A stretch of DNA of 64,000 nt from contig CAVVFG010000008.1 in assembly GCA_963747405.1 (NCBI GenBank), positions 164,877 through 228,876 of the forward strand. The letters run 5' to 3'. The notes beneath the pieces were generated by a model, which saw nothing but the letters and a program-made list of their open reading frames with translations, made no database searches and was not told where the DNA came from. A program made the translations under genes and the position numbers. This document shows, piece after piece, positions 34,658 to 44,017 of the stretch; the first letter of the stretch is position 1, and every line of letters begins with the position of its first letter. Origin of the DNA: Fodinibacter sp963747405 (lineage in GTDB: Bacteria; Actinomycetota; Actinomycetes; Actinomycetales; Dermatophilaceae).

Positions 34658-35442
34658 AGCTCGACCTGGCCGGCAAGACAGCCGTTGTCACCGGAGCGAG
34701 CCGCGGCATCGGGCTGGCCGTGGCCCAGGCGCTCGTTCGCGAGGGGGTCCACGTCGCCGCCGGGGCACTGAACGCCTCTGCGGAGCTGAGCGCCTTGGCC
34801 GACGAGGGAGGGCTGAAGGTGGTCCTCGACGACCTGACCACCACGGCCGGCTGCCAGGCGCTGGTCGAGGCGGCGGTCGACGAGTTCGGCGGCCTCGACA
34901 TCCTCGTCAACAACGTCGGTGGCGTCCGGCCACGCACCGCCGGCTTCCTCGAGGTCACTGACACGGACTGGCTCTGGGCCCTCGACGTCAACCTGCTCTC
35001 GGCGGTCCGCGCCACGAGAGCAGCCGTCCCCCACCTCCTCGAACGGGCACCGACCGCGATCACCACGGTCTGCTCGGCGAACGCCACCCTTCCGGACCCC
35101 GGGGTCATCGACTACAGCGCTGCCAAGGCCGCTCTGCGCAGCTTCAGCAAGTCGCTGTCGAAGGAGCTGGGGCCGGCGGGTGTCCGGGTGAACACGGTCA
35201 GCCCGGGCCCTGTCGAGACAGCCCTGTGGCTCGGCGCCGGCGGTGTCGCCGAGACGGTCGGGCGGGCGCGCGGCCTGGATCCGGCCGCGATCCGGCAGGC
35301 AGCCGTGGCAGGCACCCCCACCGGGCGCTTCACACGGCCCACCGAGGTCGCCCAGCTCGTCCTCTTCCTCAGCTCCACGGCCGCGGGCAACGTGACCGGC
35401 GCCGACGTGCTCATCGACGGTGGCCTAGTCACCACGGTGTGA
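34654..35442 (+). CDS. Short-chain dehydrogenase/reductase
   Basis: 262 residues. NAD(P)-binding TGASRGIG (residues 13-20), structural NNVGG, catalytic Ser in VCSANATLP, and YSAAK with Tyr and Lys in place; the C-terminal GADVLIDGGLVTTV is typical of the FabG-like group. Cytosolic oxidoreductase of unknown substrate. GTG 34654 overlaps the preceding stop by 4 bp; the MFS transporter follows 9 bp after the stop. Confidence 0.9.
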   Translation: MKLDLAGKTAVVTGASRGIGLAVAQALVREGVHVAAGALNASAELSALADEGGLKVVLDDLTTTAGCQALVEAAVDEFGGLDILVNNVGGVRPRTAGFLEVTDTDWLWALDVNLLSAVRATRAAVPHLLERAPTAITTVCSANATLPDPGVIDYSAAKAALRSFSKSLSKELGPAGVRVNTVSPGPVETALWLGAGGVAETVGRARGLDPAAIRQAAVAGTPTGRFTRPTEVAQLVLFLSSTAAGNVTGADVLIDGGLVTTV

Positions 35443-35451
35443 GGGAACGCG

Positions 35452-36945
35452 ATGAACCCGAGGCGGACGACTCGACCGAGCCGCGTCGATGTGATGCCGC
35501 CCTCCGTCCCGGAGCAGGGCCTGCTGGCGTACCGGTCCAGCGCTGGCCGCTGGGTGGTGTTCGCGACGGTGCTCGGCTCGGCGCTGGCCGCGGTCGACGC
35601 CACGATCGTCACCATCGCGCTGCCGGCCATCGGCGAGGACCTCGGCGCCGGCTTCGCAGCCCTGCAGTGGACCATCACGGGGTATGCCCTGACGCTGGCG
35701 TCGTTGGTCCTGCTCAGCGGCGCGGCCGGCGATCGGTTCGGCCGACGACGGGTCTTCCTCATCGGTGTCGTGTGGTTCACGGCAGCGTCCCTGCTGTGCG
35801 CGGCGGCGCCCACCGTACTGGTCCTCGTCGCCGCTCGGGTCCTGCAAGGGGGGGGTGGCGCGCTGTTGACCCCGGCGTCACTCGCCATCCTGGAGGGTGC
35901 GTTCGCCGCGGAGGACCGAGCGGTCGCCATCGGCAGCTGGGCCGGGTTCAGCGGAGTCGCCGGCGCGCTGGCTCCGTTCGCCGGTGGCTGGTTGCTCGAG
36001 CTCGGCAGCTGGCGCTGGGTCTTCCTGGTCAACGTCCCCGTGGCGGCCGCCGTCCTGGCCGTCGGGCTCCGCCACATCCCACGGTCCTGCTCCGAGAGCG
36101 ACGACGGTGGCGCCCTTGACTGGGGTGGTGCCGCCCTGAGCGTCGCACTCCTCGGGTCCGGGACGTACGCGATCATCGGCGCCAGCCCCGGGGCTGCTGC
36201 TGGCGCCGCCGTGGCGGGGCTGGCCCTGGTGCTGCACGAGCGGCGTTCCCCCAACCCTTTGGTGCCCTTGCGCATCTTCCGCATCCGCCAGTTCAGCGCC
36301 GTCAACGGCGTCACGTTCCTCGTCTACGCGCCGATCGCGGTGTTCTTCTTCCTGCTCGTCGTCCAGTTGCAGGTCGTCGCCGGATGGTCCCCGATCGCCG
36401 CCGGTGCGAGCGCCGTCCCCGTCACCCTTCTCACGCTCCTGCTGTCGCGGCGCAGCGGCGCGCTGGCCCAAAGCATCGGGCCACGACCACAGATGACGGT
36501 GGGGCCGCTTCTGTGCGCCGGTGGGGCCGTGCTTGCCCTCCGGATCACCGGCGAGTCGACCTACGTCCAGGACGTGCTCCCGGCGGTGGCACTGCTCGGA
36601 CTGGGCCTCGCGGCGCTGGTGGCGCCGCTGACCGCGACCGCGCTCTCGGCCCTACCTGCCCGCCAGTCCGGGCTCGCGTCCGGGATCAACAACGCGGTTG
36701 CGAGGACTTCCGGCCTGCTCGCGGTCGCCGCGGTTCCCGTGGCAGCAGGGCTGAGCGGTGACGTCGTCGGGGACCCGCAGGCGTTCGACCGCGGCTTCGA
36801 CATCTCGATGTGGATCTGCGCGGTCCTCTTCTCGCTCGGCGCCGGCGTCGCGGCCGCGACCGTCGTGCAACCGAAACGGCTCGGCCGACCGGCGCTGGCC
36901 GCCACGGCCTCTCACACCACCCCCGGACCTCGGGACCAAGGATAA
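35452..36945 (+). CDS. MFS drug transporter, DHA2 (14-TMS) type
   Basis: 497 residues with 14 hydrophobic segments. Family motifs: DATIVTIALPAIGEDLG at the N-terminus, LSGAAGDRFGRRRVFL (motif A), RVLQGGGGALLTPASLAI (motif C-like) and WRWVFLVNVPVA. Exports drugs or metabolites using the proton gradient (EmrB/QacA relatives). Its place between an SDR and a secreted hydrolase suggests export of a product or toxin handled by this operon. The stop is 9 bp before the next gene. Confidence 0.9.
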   Translation: MNPRRTTRPSRVDVMPPSVPEQGLLAYRSSAGRWVVFATVLGSALAAVDATIVTIALPAIGEDLGAGFAALQWTITGYALTLASLVLLSGAAGDRFGRRRVFLIGVVWFTAASLLCAAAPTVLVLVAARVLQGGGGALLTPASLAILEGAFAAEDRAVAIGSWAGFSGVAGALAPFAGGWLLELGSWRWVFLVNVPVAAAVLAVGLRHIPRSCSESDDGGALDWGGAALSVALLGSGTYAIIGASPGAAAGAAVAGLALVLHERRSPNPLVPLRIFRIRQFSAVNGVTFLVYAPIAVFFFLLVVQLQVVAGWSPIAAGASAVPVTLLTLLLSRRSGALAQSIGPRPQMTVGPLLCAGGAVLALRITGESTYVQDVLPAVALLGLGLAALVAPLTATALSALPARQSGLASGINNAVARTSGLLAVAAVPVAAGLSGDVVGDPQAFDRGFDISMWICAVLFSLGAGVAAATVVQPKRLGRPALAATASHTTPGPRDQG

Positions 36946-36954
36946 GGACACCCC

Positions 36955-37830
36955 ATGAGCACATCCACCCCCCGGATGCAGCCGTCTCGACGCCGCCTCC
37001 TGGCCGCCGCCGCGGCGGCCCCGGTCCTCGTCCCGGCCGTGATGTCGGGATCGCTCACTCCCGCACACGCGCAGGGCGCCTCCTCGGGCAGCGCCACCAC
37101 CACACCACGGCCGACCGTGGTGCTCGTCCACGGCGCCTTCGCGGACGCATCCGGCTGGGCGGCCGTGGTGCGGATCCTCCAGGCGGACGGTTACCCGGTG
37201 ATCGCCCCCGCCGACCCCCTGCGCGGCCTTACCGCGGATGCCGACCACATCCGCTCGGTCGTCGCCACTGTCCCTGGGCCGGTCATCCTGGTCGGCCACT
37301 CCTACGGCGGCGCCGTCATCACGAACGCTGCGCGTGGCGCGGACAACGTCCTCGCGCTCGTCTACATCGCGGCGTTCATCCCTGACGAGGGCACCAGTGT
37401 CGCCACCTCCTACGACCTCCAGACCCACCCCGGTTCCCCGCTGACACCGGACGCACTCGTCGTGCGCCCCGTCGCGAACCCCTTCGCGCCCGGCGGCCAG
37501 GACGCCGACCTCTACATCCGCCCGGACCTGTTCCGCCAGATCTTCGCCGCCGACCAGAACCGCAACACCGCGGCCGTGATGGCGGCCACCCAGCGACCGC
37601 TGTCGGCGTTCGCATTCACCGAGCCGTCAGGTGCACCGGCATGGAAGCACACTCCCAGCTGGGGCCTCGTCACCGTGAACGACCGGGCGATCTCCCCCCG
37701 AGGTCAGCGCTTCATGGCTGAGCGTGCTGGCGCGAACATCAGCAACGTCAGATCCGCCCACGACGTCATGGTCTCCCACCCGAACGCCGTGGTGAGGATC
37801 ATTGCGGAAGCTGCGTCGGGCGCCCAGTGA
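36955..37830 (+). CDS. Exported alpha/beta hydrolase with Tat signal
   Basis: 291 residues. The N-terminus PSRRRLLAAAAAAP is a twin-arginine signal ending near THAQG-like AHAQG. The mature enzyme has LVHGAFADASGW, the nucleophile elbow GHSYGG and the C-terminal SAHDVMVSHP containing the catalytic His region. It resembles secreted lipase/esterase-like hydrolases that are folded before export. As the last gene of the operon it gives the pathway an extracytoplasmic hydrolase next to an MFS exporter. Confidence 0.87.
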   Translation: MSTSTPRMQPSRRRLLAAAAAAPVLVPAVMSGSLTPAHAQGASSGSATTTPRPTVVLVHGAFADASGWAAVVRILQADGYPVIAPADPLRGLTADADHIRSVVATVPGPVILVGHSYGGAVITNAARGADNVLALVYIAAFIPDEGTSVATSYDLQTHPGSPLTPDALVVRPVANPFAPGGQDADLYIRPDLFRQIFAADQNRNTAAVMAATQRPLSAFAFTEPSGAPAWKHTPSWGLVTVNDRAISPRGQRFMAERAGANISNVRSAHDVMVSHPNAVVRIIAEAASGAQ

Positions 37831-38163
37831 CCTGAGGAAGGGCACCGCCATGGATCACACGTGACCTTGCTCTGTCTGAATGGCCGATGAGACGCACCTC
37901 CACTCCGTTCCCGAACACGCGGCTCGTGGATGCTCGAGCTGGAGCGCACGACCCGGTTTCGGCGGTTACCCGAAGTGTCGTCAATTCGGTGCCTGAAGAG
38001 AATCGGGAAACGGTTTCCGAGACGTCATCTTCCACAAGACGAGCGCAGATGCGTTCAACCCGGGCTGGAGGCGCTTGCGATTGGTGTCAAGGCCATCGCA
38101 AGCGAACTTGGGGATCGATTGCTCAGGTCGTCGACTCGGGTGGCTGGCGCAACGGTCGGCTCC
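37831..38163. other. Intergenic region, nothing recognised
   Basis: A 333-bp gap between the convergent operon end and the GPP34 gene. Base composition is less GC-rich than the flanks. I found no gene, RNA or clear terminator. Confidence 0.35.
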
Positions 38164-38832
38164 TCAACTGGCGCCGGCGCCAGCGATGATCGTTGGCACG
38201 ATGACCGCAGCGAGGATTGCGGCGTTCAAGCTCTCGATGGCCCGTTTGAGCGGCACCCCCACGACGACCTGGCTGGACGCTTCTTCGATACGACGCTTGA
38301 GCTCCTTCGCCGACAATTCCGTGGACTCTGCCTTGAGCGCCTTCTTTGCTACCCCAAGCGCCTGAAGGATGGCCAGCAGCGTCGCGTCAGTGGCTGACGG
38401 CTGTCCGCCGACCAGGGTCACCCGCACACGTTCACGGATCTCACGCTCTGGCGCCGGATCAAGGGTAGGGCGCTTCGCGGATATCAGCCCCAGCAGCCTC
38501 GCGGGCACCACGTCGACGACGCCGCGGCCCACCAGCGCCTCGACGACCTCAGCCTCCGGATTGAGTTTCCGGTCCTGCACCAACGTCGAGAGCTTCTTGC
38601 CCTCCTCCTCGACGATGCGCGACAGCACCTTGTCGAGGACGGGTCGCCCAGTGGGCGTCGCGTCGAGGACGCGCACCCCGGGATCTTTTCCTTCCTCCAG
38701 GACGATCCGTTCCTCGATCAGCAGGTCAGCGATCGTCGCGGCGCTCAGCGCCCAGCCAGTCTGAGTTGCCCAGCTGGCCGGCCCGTCTTCGTCGTTCGCC
38801 AGCAGCAAGAAGATCTCGGCAGCGGTTTCCAT
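38164..38832 (-). CDS. GPP34-family (Golgi phosphoprotein 3-like) protein
   Basis: 222 residues starting METAAEIFLLLANDEDG. The N-terminal helix and ALSAATIADLLIEERIVLEE, the middle VLSRIVEEEGKKLSTLVQD and a C-terminal hydrophobic helix match bacterial GPP34/GOLPH3-like proteins, common in actinobacteria; in eukaryotes this fold binds phosphatidylinositol-4-phosphate. The bacterial role is unknown. ATG 38832 begins at the family start; longer starts read into non-coding sequence. Confidence 0.85.
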   Translation of the reverse strand: METAAEIFLLLANDEDGPASWATQTGWALSAATIADLLIEERIVLEEGKDPGVRVLDATPTGRPVLDKVLSRIVEEEGKKLSTLVQDRKLNPEAEVVEALVGRGVVDVVPARLLGLISAKRPTLDPAPEREIRERVRVTLVGGQPSATDATLLAILQALGVAKKALKAESTELSAKELKRRIEEASSQVVVGVPLKRAIESLNAAILAAVIVPTIIAGAGAS

Positions 38833-39179
38833 GCCTGCACGATACGAGCCGCCCGGCCCAAACCGACCAGGCGCCAATAGGCGAAGGCCCCGGGAAACCA
38901 AGCCAAGAATGTGGTAGCACCGCCCAGCCAAGTCACCGCATCTGCGCACTCCGTCGGTGCCTTGAGCCACGACGACACCTCATTGTCCCGACTTGCGAAG
39001 ACGAGCGAGTTCGCGAAGTCGGACGCTGTGGCAACTCCAAGTCCTCGACCGGGGGCACGTACGGCCGAGAGGCGGCGAATAGGGGCAGAACTCACCATCG
39101 CGGAGGGGGCCCGCAGGACGCAGTTCTGAGGGCAGCCACGTGTCGGCCATCCACACAATGGGAGTGTCCGGCCAAGGTA

Positions 39180-39446
39180 CCTAATGGTCCATGTCGAGGA
39201 GGTCGCATCCACGTCCACGATGGGCTGGCGTTCATGTTCAGGGCCGATCCACTGGCCTCGGATCAAGGCGACTCGTCCGTCACACAGCAGGTCCCGCAAA
39301 GCCGACTCCGCGATCGCCAAGTCTGGTGCCGAGAGGCTGGTCGGGCTACCGGCTGTCGGAAGCCAACAGAATTCGTAGACCCAGTGCGTGCGCCCGGTGA
39401 ATAGCTGTCGCGGTCCTGCCCCACCGCACGCGCGTCGGAGCCGCCT
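39180..39446 (-). pseudogene. Degraded coding fragment downstream of the SARP gene
   Basis: Immediately after the SARP stop, the minus strand reads VKGGSDARAVGQDRDSYSP from a GTG that overlaps the stop, then in the next frame FTGRTHWVYEFCWLPTAGS, PDLAIAESALRDLLCDGRV and GQWIGPEHERQPIVDVDA. These look like real protein, but a frameshift lies at about 39400 and homology-like sequence fades after STWTIRYLG near 39180. The family is not recognised. The rest of 38833-39180 shows nothing I can support. Confidence 0.4.
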
Positions 39447-39447
39447 T

Positions 39448-42400
39448 TCACTTCTGGCCAGTATCGACGAACGGCCTGTTCTGGCGACCGGAGTGGGATG
39501 CCAGCGTGTAGTCGAGGGCGTTCTTCATGAATTGGAGCGCGGTTCGGTCGTCGGTGATCGGCGAGATTGTGTTGGTTGTGCCGTGTTGGGCGATGCGGCT
39601 GGCTGCGTCGTCTACCAGGAGCCGCCATCCGGGGCCGTCGAAGAGGTGTCCGGCCTCCAGGTGGGCCAGGACGTTGGCGGCGTCCTCCATCCGCCCGGTT
39701 GCCGTCATCATGGCGATGAACTCGATGCTGTCCATCGTGCCTGCCTGCATGTTGTCGGTCTCGAGCAGCTCGTCGATGTGGTCTCGCAGGAGGCGGAATG
39801 CCCGGGCGTGTTCCCCGCGGCGGAATGCAGCGCCCGCCTTGAGTGGCTTGGAGGGTGTGTGTGTTCGTGGCGGCAGCTCGATGTCCACGCCTTCGGAGAA
39901 GTAGTGGTCCGCGGACTCCCGGTGCTCTTGGAAGAGTGCGGAGTAGCCGAGCAGCAGGAGCGTCCAGTTGACGAAGGTGGGAGGGCCTTGGCGGCGGTAC
40001 CGGTCGAGCAGCTGCTGCAGCCGCTGATCGGCGCGCGTGAGTTCCCCGAGGTTGAGCCATGCCGTCGCCAGGTTGATCTCTGCACGTTCTGCAAGGTGCT
40101 GGTCACCGCGGGTTCGGAACTCGTGCGCTGCGTCGCGTGCGACATCCGCCATGAGGGCGTGGTCTTCAGTTGCGGTGGCGCGGGCGTGGCGCATCAGCAC
40201 GCCCTCGGGCTCGCCGCCGTCTGCCAGCAGACGCAGGTAGCGGCCAGGGTCCTGCGTCATCGAGTACCGGTGGGCCGCGGCGTAGAGGGCCATGGTTCGT
40301 GTCCGCACGTCCGCCGTGGGGGTCACTCGCAGGAGTCGTTCCGCCCAGTCCCCGACCTCGTTGTTGCTGCGCATGACGATCTCGGGGAGTACGGCGGTCA
40401 GAAGGTCCGTGGCAAGAGCGAGCCGGCCGGTTGCGCAGGCCCACTCGAAGGCCGCACGCAGGTTGGGCCACAGCTGGGTTAGCCGTGCGACTCCTTCGAT
40501 CTCCCCCCAGCCGGAGAGGAGGTCGCGGACACCGGTGACCTCGCACCAACACCAACGGGCGTGGCGTTCCGCGACGAGCTCGGGGCTGCCGGTGTCGTCG
40601 AGCCGTTCTCGGGCGAACTGACGGATCGGCTCGAGCAGTCGGAAGGTCCTGCCAAACGGGCCGGGTGCCGAGGTGACGAGGGACTGTTCCGTGAGGCGAC
40701 CGAGCGTGTTGGCGACCTCGACCGTGTCGCCTTCGGGGCCCCCTGCCACCCACTCGGCGGCGGCGAGGTCGAAGGCGCCGATGAACATCGACAGGCGCCC
40801 GAACACCTCTCGCTCGACGGGAGCGAGGAGCTCGTACGACCACTGGATCGCTGACCACAGGGTCCGGTGCCGCTCGGTGCCGGCGCGGCGGGTCCCGTCG
40901 AGGACGTGGAACCGGCGCTCGAGGCGATCGAGGAGGTCGACCGGGCTGAGCGTGGAGACGCGCGCGGCGGCGAGCTCCACGGCGAGGGGGATGCCGTCCA
41001 GCCGGCGGCAGATCTCCTCGACGACGGCCCGTTCGGCGACAGCGTCGAAGGTCGCGTCGAGGGACCGTGCCCGTTCGCAGAACAGATCGGCTGCCGAACC
41101 CTTGGGATCCAGTGGTGGAACGGTGATGATGCGCTCACCGGTCAGGCCCAGGCGTTCTCGGGAGGTCGCGAGCACCCGAACCTGCGGGCACTCGTACGTG
41201 AGAGAGCTGACGAGGTCTGCTGCGGCGTCGACGACGTGTTCGCAGTTGTCGATCACGAGCAGGGGGCGACGGGTGCGCAGAGCGTCCACGATGCTCCGCG
41301 TTATCGGGCGGCCCTGCCGCTCGGTGATACCCAGTGCGTCGGCTGCCGCTCGAGCGACCTCGGCTCCCGTGGTGACCCCAGCGAGGTCGATCAGCCACAC
41401 GTCTCGCGTGGCGTGCGCGTGGGCCACGGTGAGGGCCAGATGGGTCTTGCCGATGCCCCCGGGCCCGACGAGGGTGACGCAGGCATGGGTGGCGAGCGCC
41501 GAGCGAATCCTGCCCAGCTCCTCCTGTCTGCCGAGGACCTGGTTGATGCGGGGCGGGAGGTTGCCTCGGTGACGGTCCTCGCTGCGCAGGGGCGGGTGGT
41601 CCCCCTCGCCGAGCTGGACCAGGTGCTGCTCGGCGACGACATCGTCGAGGGTGTGGCTGCCCAGGTCCTTGGCGTGCGCGTCGGTGAGAAGAGCGGCCGT
41701 GGCCGCGCTGGCGATCGTCTGCCCGGCGCGAGCGACAGCCGCCATCCGCCAGGCAGTGTGCACCGCGGGTCCGAAGTAGCCACGGTCGTGCTGTTGAGCC
41801 TCGCCGGTGTGGAGGGCGATGCGCAGCGCGGTGTGCGTCTCGCCCGTGGGCAGCGGACCGTCCGCCTGGAGTTCCCGAGCCATTGCCCATGCCTGGTCCG
41901 CGGTCTCGAAGGCGACGCCATGGGAGTCACCAATGCGGGTGAACACGGTGCCGCCGTGAGTGGTGGCCAGCTCGTCGACGTGGGCGTGATGATCCGCCAT
42001 CACCCCCGACATGGTTGTCCGGTCGGTCGCCCAGGCGGCCGGGCCGCCGTCCACGTCGATGACGACGAAGGTGACAGTCCCGGTCGGTAGGGGGCGAGGC
42101 CCCGGCGCCGTCGCGAGCGGGCCGGCACCAAGTTGTGGGTCGTGGCGCAGGATCCGCAGGTGCACCTCTCGCAGGGCGGGGCCCGGTTCCACGCCGAGGG
42201 CGTCACCCAACCCGTCGCGAGCCGTCTGGTACGTGGCCAAGGCGTCAGCCTGGCGTCCGACGCGGTACAGCGCCATCATGAGCAGACCCCAGAGGGACTC
42301 GCGGAGGGGATGGGCCGTGGTCAGCTCGGTGAGCCGGGCGACCGCTCCCGCAGGATCGGACTCGACCCGCCCGGCCAGGTCCACCTCGACAGCGCCCAAC

Positions 42401-42849
42401 CAGCGCTCGGTGAGGCCGGCGATCTCCGCGTGAAGCCCCGGCGCCGAGAGGCCGGCCAACGGTTGGCCGCCCCACTGCGCCAAGGCGCCGTCGACGTCAC
42501 CTGAGTCCAGGGCGGCAGCGAAGCGGAAGACGTCGACGGCCTCAGGCGAGACGTCGAGTCGGTAGGTGCCGGCTGACCGGGTGATGCGCGATGCGCCGAG
42601 GGCGCTGCGCAGCCGAGCCACGTACGACTGCACGGTGCGCTCTGCGGTACGAGGGGGGCGCTCCCCCCACACCGCGTCCACGAGGCGGGTGACCGGGACC
42701 GCCGAGCCCGCGGAGAGCGCCAAGGCCGCCAGCATCACCTGCGACTTCGCCGCGCCCACGTCCAGTAGCCGCCCGTCTGGTTCGCTCACCACCACCCCAC
42801 CCAGGAGCCGGACGTCAAGCGCCCTCACGTGCTCACGGGCGCCCGCCAT
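39448..42849 (-). CDS. SARP/AfsR-like regulator fused to a degenerate cyclase domain and STAND ATPase
   Basis: 1133 residues. Order: OmpR-type winged helix (about 10-95, LLGGVVVSEPDGRLLDVG), bacterial transcriptional activation (BTAD) domain (about 100-245), a class III cyclase-like domain (about 258-430, VTFVVIDVDG and RIGDSHGVAF, Asp residues retained; GPAVHTAWRM in place of the usual GPxVNxAAR), a NB-ARC/STAND ATPase with P-loop VGPGGIGKTHL near residue 461, and a long TPR-like C-terminus. The start ATG 42849 is preceded by an in-frame TTG. It is divergent from the dehydrogenase operon with 162 bp between starts and is its likely activator. Confidence 0.88.
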   Translation of the reverse strand: MAGAREHVRALDVRLLGGVVVSEPDGRLLDVGAAKSQVMLAALALSAGSAVPVTRLVDAVWGERPPRTAERTVQSYVARLRSALGASRITRSAGTYRLDVSPEAVDVFRFAAALDSGDVDGALAQWGGQPLAGLSAPGLHAEIAGLTERWLGAVEVDLAGRVESDPAGAVARLTELTTAHPLRESLWGLLMMALYRVGRQADALATYQTARDGLGDALGVEPGPALREVHLRILRHDPQLGAGPLATAPGPRPLPTGTVTFVVIDVDGGPAAWATDRTTMSGVMADHHAHVDELATTHGGTVFTRIGDSHGVAFETADQAWAMARELQADGPLPTGETHTALRIALHTGEAQQHDRGYFGPAVHTAWRMAAVARAGQTIASAATAALLTDAHAKDLGSHTLDDVVAEQHLVQLGEGDHPPLRSEDRHRGNLPPRINQVLGRQEELGRIRSALATHACVTLVGPGGIGKTHLALTVAHAHATRDVWLIDLAGVTTGAEVARAAADALGITERQGRPITRSIVDALRTRRPLLVIDNCEHVVDAAADLVSSLTYECPQVRVLATSRERLGLTGERIITVPPLDPKGSAADLFCERARSLDATFDAVAERAVVEEICRRLDGIPLAVELAAARVSTLSPVDLLDRLERRFHVLDGTRRAGTERHRTLWSAIQWSYELLAPVEREVFGRLSMFIGAFDLAAAEWVAGGPEGDTVEVANTLGRLTEQSLVTSAPGPFGRTFRLLEPIRQFARERLDDTGSPELVAERHARWCWCEVTGVRDLLSGWGEIEGVARLTQLWPNLRAAFEWACATGRLALATDLLTAVLPEIVMRSNNEVGDWAERLLRVTPTADVRTRTMALYAAAHRYSMTQDPGRYLRLLADGGEPEGVLMRHARATATEDHALMADVARDAAHEFRTRGDQHLAERAEINLATAWLNLGELTRADQRLQQLLDRYRRQGPPTFVNWTLLLLGYSALFQEHRESADHYFSEGVDIELPPRTHTPSKPLKAGAAFRRGEHARAFRLLRDHIDELLETDNMQAGTMDSIEFIAMMTATGRMEDAANVLAHLEAGHLFDGPGWRLLVDDAASRIAQHGTTNTISPITDDRTALQFMKNALDYTLASHSGRQNRPFVDTGQK

Positions 42850-43011
42850 CAATCCAACCTAGCCACGCCGCCCCGCCGCGGGAAGCCCCGGTCCGGTCGG
42901 GCAGCACGGCAGACCAGCGGCCTCATCAGCGGCTCAACATCCGCTGCGCATCCGTGCAACAGCCCGGCGTCACGGTGTTACCCACCACCCAGCCAGGCAC
43001 GGGAGAAGGCC

Positions 43012-43983
43012 ATGCACGCGATCGTCCACGACACCTACGGACCGCCAGACCTGCTCAGGTTCGAGTCCCGCGGCGACCCCGCAGCCGACGACGGCACCGT
43101 GCTGTTACGCGTGCGTGCCGCCGGGGTGAACCGTGGCGACGTACTCGCCGTCGAGGGCATTCCCTACGCGACGCGACTGACCACGGGGTTCGCCCGGCCC
43201 GGGCTCCCGGTTCCCGGCGCCGACGTCGCCGGGGTCGTGGACACCGTCGGGTCTGCAGTCAGCGACCTGGCGCCCGGCGACGAGGTGTTCGGCTGGACAA
43301 GCGGGGCATTCGCCGAGTCCGCAGTCACGGCACCCGGAAGGCTCGTGCGGAAGCCGCCGAACCTCACCTTCGTGCAGGCAGCGGCGGTCCCGACGGCCGC
43401 GGTCACGGCACTGCAAGCCCTGGAGCGCGGCGGGGGCCTCACCGCCGGCACCCGCGTACTGGTACTCGGCGCATCCGGCGGTGTGGGCAGCTTCGCAGTC
43501 CAACTCGCCAAGGCCCTCGGAGCGGAGGTCACCGGCCTGGCCAGCAGCCGGAACCTCCAGCTGGTGCGCTCTCTCGGAGCCGACCACGTCATCGACTACA
43601 CCCGGCAGGACCTCGCCTCCCACGCCGGCTGCTTCGACCGCGTCATCGATCTCGTCGGCAGCACCCGGCTGGTCCACGCCAGGCGACTGCTGCGCACAGG
43701 AGGCACGTACGTCGTCGTCGGCGGGCAGAACCCCCGCTCCCTGACCGGAGCCAGCAGGTTCGCTGCGGCGTTCCTGCTGAATCTGAACCCGTGGGTGCCG
43801 CAGCGGATGCGACCGCTCTTCGCGACCCGGGACCACTCCACGCTCAAGCGCATCGCGATGCTGATCGCCGACGGGCAGGTCCTACCCCTCCTCGACGCCA
43901 CGTACGACCTGAAGGACGCACCGGACGCCCTGCGGCACGTCGCAGCCGGGCACGCCCGCGGCCGCGTCGTCCTCACCACCTGA
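43012..43983 (+). CDS. Zeta-crystallin-like NAD(P)-dependent dehydrogenase (MDR family)
   Basis: 323 residues. The N-terminal GroES-like domain begins MHAIVHDTYGPPDLL; the NAD(P) fold has LVLGASGGVGSFAVQLAK. Zinc-ligand Cys clusters are absent, so it is a zinc-free quinone-reductase-type enzyme. The C-terminal tail (ATYDLKDAPDALRHVA) is standard. First gene of a three-gene operon; the DUF4386 gene follows after 34 bp. Probably activated by the divergent SARP regulator. Confidence 0.9.
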   Translation: MHAIVHDTYGPPDLLRFESRGDPAADDGTVLLRVRAAGVNRGDVLAVEGIPYATRLTTGFARPGLPVPGADVAGVVDTVGSAVSDLAPGDEVFGWTSGAFAESAVTAPGRLVRKPPNLTFVQAAAVPTAAVTALQALERGGGLTAGTRVLVLGASGGVGSFAVQLAKALGAEVTGLASSRNLQLVRSLGADHVIDYTRQDLASHAGCFDRVIDLVGSTRLVHARRLLRTGGTYVVVGGQNPRSLTGASRFAAAFLLNLNPWVPQRMRPLFATRDHSTLKRIAMLIADGQVLPLLDATYDLKDAPDALRHVAAGHARGRVVLTT

Positions 43984-44017
43984 CAGCTCCCGTCCGCCAT
44001 CACGAAAGGAAACCGAG

